Source: Cupriavidus oxalaticus
Lineage (GTDB): Bacteria; Pseudomonadota; Gammaproteobacteria; Burkholderiales; Burkholderiaceae
Assembly (NCBI RefSeq): GCF_004768545.1
Contig: NZ_CP038639.1
Location: forward strand, 310,001 to 374,000
Direction of reading: 5' to 3'
Length of the DNA stretch: 64,000 nt
Below the pieces are notes generated by a model, which did no database searches, was not told where the DNA came from, and was given only the letters and a program-made list of their open reading frames with translations. Made by a program: the position numbers and the translations under genes. Positions 61,572 through 64,000 of this stretch are shown one piece after another (the first letter of the stretch is position 1; each line of letters opens with the position of its first letter).

Positions 61572-63998
61572 CTACACGAGTTTGAGGGGCAGCAGTTGCA
61601 GCGGCACAGCATCGCCGCGTTGCGCGGTGATGTGCAGGCGCAGCCCGGACCCCATCGCGAGCTCCTTCTGCGCCGACCATAGGGCCGTGGCGCGCTGCTT
61701 CGCCTGCGCATTCACGGCGAGCAAATGGAATTCCTTCGGGCTCATGAGGTCCGGTAGGAGATACCTTGGCTGGCTGAGTTGCTCCATTGCGATGAGCGGC
61801 GTGATCGGCTTGTCTATCAAACCGGGCAGCCATGGAACGTCGAAATCCAGTGCCCCTCCCGGGTATGGCCACCGCTTGTGCAGCAAGGGCTCCAGCCGGT
61901 CGCAGACGAGTGTGGCAATCAGCCGTGGGGCAGGATCGTTGCCGTGGTGCTTGGCCCACGCGTCGAACGCGTTGATGAGCTGGGTCCACTCCGCGTCATC
62001 CCTCGGTTTGACGACCTCCATCCGGTAGAGCTGTGCAGCGGGTAGCGGTTCGAAAAATTTCGTCTTGTCGTGCGCAACGCCGATGCCATCGGACACCAGG
62101 CGCTCCCAGAGTTGCGCTGCCCATGCGAGCCGCTGTTCACCGCTTGCCTGCGGCAAGCGATCGAGCAGCACCGTCAGCCACGCCAGCGACCAGCCGCCAG
62201 GCACGCGCAAGGCGCCATCTGCGCCCCGGGCGATTTCGGGGAATGCGTCCGCCGGCATGCCTGGCAAAGTGAGCCCTTTTCCAAGTGGTGAGAGCATAAC
62301 GCGCAGCGCGCGACCGCTTTTTTCCGGAGTGGCCGTGACTTGCCAGTCGCGCGAGATCGGCATCACTTTGTACGGCTGCTGTGCGTCGGGCGCTGCCCTG
62401 ACCACGCGCGCGAGCGGGTCCACCGCGGCGCGCGGTTCTCCTTGCGCCGGCCGGGGCGGAGCAACCAGGTCTAATTGGTAGATCACCCCAGGGTCAGGCA
62501 CGCGTGCAACATCGTCGCGCCAGAGGCTCTCCGTCACGGGATCAGTGGTGTCGCGGTATTGCAGCAAGTCGATCCGCCGGCCGAACACGGCGTGGGCGGT
62601 AGCTCCGTCGGCGACTTCCACGTCCATCGCGCGAACGCCTGTTCCATCGACCTCAGTCTCTCCAGTCCAGGAGTGGCCGCCGATCAGCGATCGAGTGCCC
62701 GTGGCCCTGTCGATGAGGACCAGCCGCGCGGCTGGATTCGGCAGGGCGGCCACGGCGGGCACCGACACCTCCGTTCCCGCGCCGGCGGCCACGGCGGCGA
62801 ATGTCCGATACCAGTGCGGCAGGTAGCTGACGAGCCGCACGCGCGCACGCTCGAACGCCAGTAGCGGGCTGGCAAGGGAGTCGATGGCGGCTATCGCGGC
62901 GACATCCGGTGGGACACGCGCGACATCATCAAACGTCGGAACGCGCGGCAGCGCACGAAGGAATGCCTGGCACCACGCCGGGTCTGCGGGCGTTCCAAGC
63001 TGCGTGAAGAGCTCGCCAGCGTGCGCGAGGTTGCGCTGGGCAGGTGCATTGGCGCGCGCGATCCTGCGCTCCGGATGATGGGGGAGCAATAGCACACTAC
63101 TAAGACCTGGGTCGATGCCGAGCCGGGTCGCGCCAGGCCCGGGCGACTCGTGGGGCTGGGTCGCGACGAGCCCGTTCGGCGTGCGCCACCACACGACGTC
63201 CTGGAGGCGGCCAAGCGCGATGAGCGCCGGCGGCAGCACCGGCGCAGTTCGCTCCACGCTGGCGACGACGAAAGGAAGGACGTCGTTCGCAGTGTCCGCA
63301 CCACGCTGCGCCACGACACAATGGCCGGCGGCCTCGAGCACGGACGCATAACGCCACTGCGGCGTGACCGCATAGGCAAACTGGTGCGCGTAGCCGTCCG
63401 CCTCCGGAATCACGATGCGCGCGCGGCCATAGCGGTCCTGGGCCACCATTACTGGCTCGTTCGCCTCCGTCGCCGCGTAGGCGCACGTCACGGTGCCGTC
63501 GAGGGGTGCACCCGACGCGTGCTCGAAGAAACGCTGGTTGTACTTCAGCCAGTAAGTGCCAAGCGTCTTTTTTTCCGAGTCCTCATTGTCCGGGTCAAGC
63601 CCGAGGACGTTGTTGAGGAGCCTGCAGAAGCGGCTTATCTGTAGTTGAGTCAACTCTGCTTCGTCCACCGCCCATTTGACAGGTGGGAATCGCCCATAGG
63701 CATCGGGAAGATCACCGCCAAGTCCCGGCAGCAGGTCTTGATCACCGAGTGTCCCAATGGGATTCCGGTAGCGAATGAACACCACGTGCCCACAGGCGCT
63801 ACCACCGGCATCCGCCGCCGCGAGCATCGCCATGAGGTCGGCCGGTTTGGCAATTGAGCTGACGTTTGTGTCGCCAGCTAGCATCGCGTCGAAGCCGCCG
63901 CCGCCCTTTAGTGCGTCCTCCGTTGCCGATGCCGGCAATCGCTCTACGCGGTACGAGTAGTACTTCACGATCCGGGGCCGAACGCTGATTCGAATCAT
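61572..63998 (-). CDS. Large unrecognised protein, at least 808 aa, possibly incomplete at window edge
   Basis: Open from an ATG 2 bp inside the window edge, so the true start may lie outside. Sequence landmarks are RIVKYYSYRVERLPA, ACGHVVFIRYRNPIG, YWLKYNQRFFEHASG, VLLPHHPERRIARA and WPYPGGALDFDVPW. It has no signal peptide within view, membrane helices or known catalytic motif that I recognise. It is immediately upstream of the 2304-aa gene on the same strand, forming a two-gene unit of more than 3100 codons. Confidence 0.72.
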   Translation of the reverse strand: MIRISVRPRIVKYYSYRVERLPASATEDALKGGGGFDAMLAGDTNVSSIAKPADLMAMLAAADAGGSACGHVVFIRYRNPIGTLGDQDLLPGLGGDLPDAYGRFPPVKWAVDEAELTQLQISRFCRLLNNVLGLDPDNEDSEKKTLGTYWLKYNQRFFEHASGAPLDGTVTCAYAATEANEPVMVAQDRYGRARIVIPEADGYAHQFAYAVTPQWRYASVLEAAGHCVVAQRGADTANDVLPFVVASVERTAPVLPPALIALGRLQDVVWWRTPNGLVATQPHESPGPGATRLGIDPGLSSVLLLPHHPERRIARANAPAQRNLAHAGELFTQLGTPADPAWCQAFLRALPRVPTFDDVARVPPDVAAIAAIDSLASPLLAFERARVRLVSYLPHWYRTFAAVAAGAGTEVSVPAVAALPNPAARLVLIDRATGTRSLIGGHSWTGETEVDGTGVRAMDVEVADGATAHAVFGRRIDLLQYRDTTDPVTESLWRDDVARVPDPGVIYQLDLVAPPRPAQGEPRAAVDPLARVVRAAPDAQQPYKVMPISRDWQVTATPEKSGRALRVMLSPLGKGLTLPGMPADAFPEIARGADGALRVPGGWSLAWLTVLLDRLPQASGEQRLAWAAQLWERLVSDGIGVAHDKTKFFEPLPAAQLYRMEVVKPRDDAEWTQLINAFDAWAKHHGNDPAPRLIATLVCDRLEPLLHKRWPYPGGALDFDVPWLPGLIDKPITPLIAMEQLSQPRYLLPDLMSPKEFHLLAVNAQAKQRATALWSAQKELAMGSGLRLHITAQRGDAVPLQLLPLKLV

Positions 63999-64000
63999 TG

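Overview
The window looks like accessory-rich chromosome or megaplasmid DNA of a Burkholderiales bacterium (Cupriavidus/Ralstonia/Burkholderia type). This is inferred from the high G+C, the imuA-imuB-dnaE2 mutasome cassette, and several short (~103 aa) beta-proteobacterial H-NS-like proteins ending in the DPKTGKTWSGRGR DNA-binding motif. The genus is inference; no rRNA or other decisive marker is present.

Layout. 1-10.4 kb is a DNA-repair block: a LexA box drives imuA-imuB-dnaE2, followed by a zinc-finger protein, an SRAP/HMCES-type abasic-site protein, a DUF2188 gene and a LigD non-homologous end-joining ligase. 10.4-18.4 kb is a mosaic of small genes: two H-NS-like genes, a DEDDh exonuclease, tRNA-Leu(GAG), a PD-(D/E)XK-like protein with a (PD)8 tail, and decayed genes. 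18.7-23.6 kb is the most striking part. It is a tight six-gene minus-strand operon that begins with a repeat protein carrying twelve TE[M/Q/V]SPG motifs in four triplets. The rest encodes three 2-oxoglutarate/Fe(II) oxygenases, an FkbM methyltransferase and an aldo/keto reductase. It looks like an undescribed modified-peptide (RiPP-like) or modified-repeat-protein pathway. The 5' end of the repeat gene abuts IS21-type termini and is probably truncated.

23.6-27.5 kb holds IS21-like remnants, a truncated AlbA_2 (Schlafen-like) gene and a DnaJ protein fused to a nucleotidyltransferase-like domain. 27.5-36 kb repeats themes from 10-14.5 kb: a second copy of a two-hairpin non-coding element, of a 66-aa gene with a structured leader, and of an H-NS/97-aa gene module. 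The 66-aa gene copy is split by a 1665-bp IS3-family element. 36-43 kb has tRNA-Ile2(CAT), an amidohydrolase, an IS630 remnant, a LexA-like winged-helix gene split by a second IS3 element, and a secreted DUF4344 metallopeptidase. 44.1-48.9 kb is a four-gene operon (unknown 255-aa protein, PIN nuclease, GHKL ATPase, 744-aa protein with a PRTase-like segment) that looks like an uncharacterised defence or stress module. 49.1-53.3 kb carries an IS5/IS427-type element and a second, inverted copy of the 1665-bp IS. 53.7-64 kb encodes a Trypco2-like lipoprotein, an ISKra4-like remnant and two very large unrecognised proteins (2304 and at least 808 aa).

The repair block probably acts together under DNA damage. 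The H-NS-like and histone-H1-like proteins fit silencing of this foreign-looking DNA. Four intact or reconstructable IS insertions with target duplications, plus several remnants, show heavy recent rearrangement.
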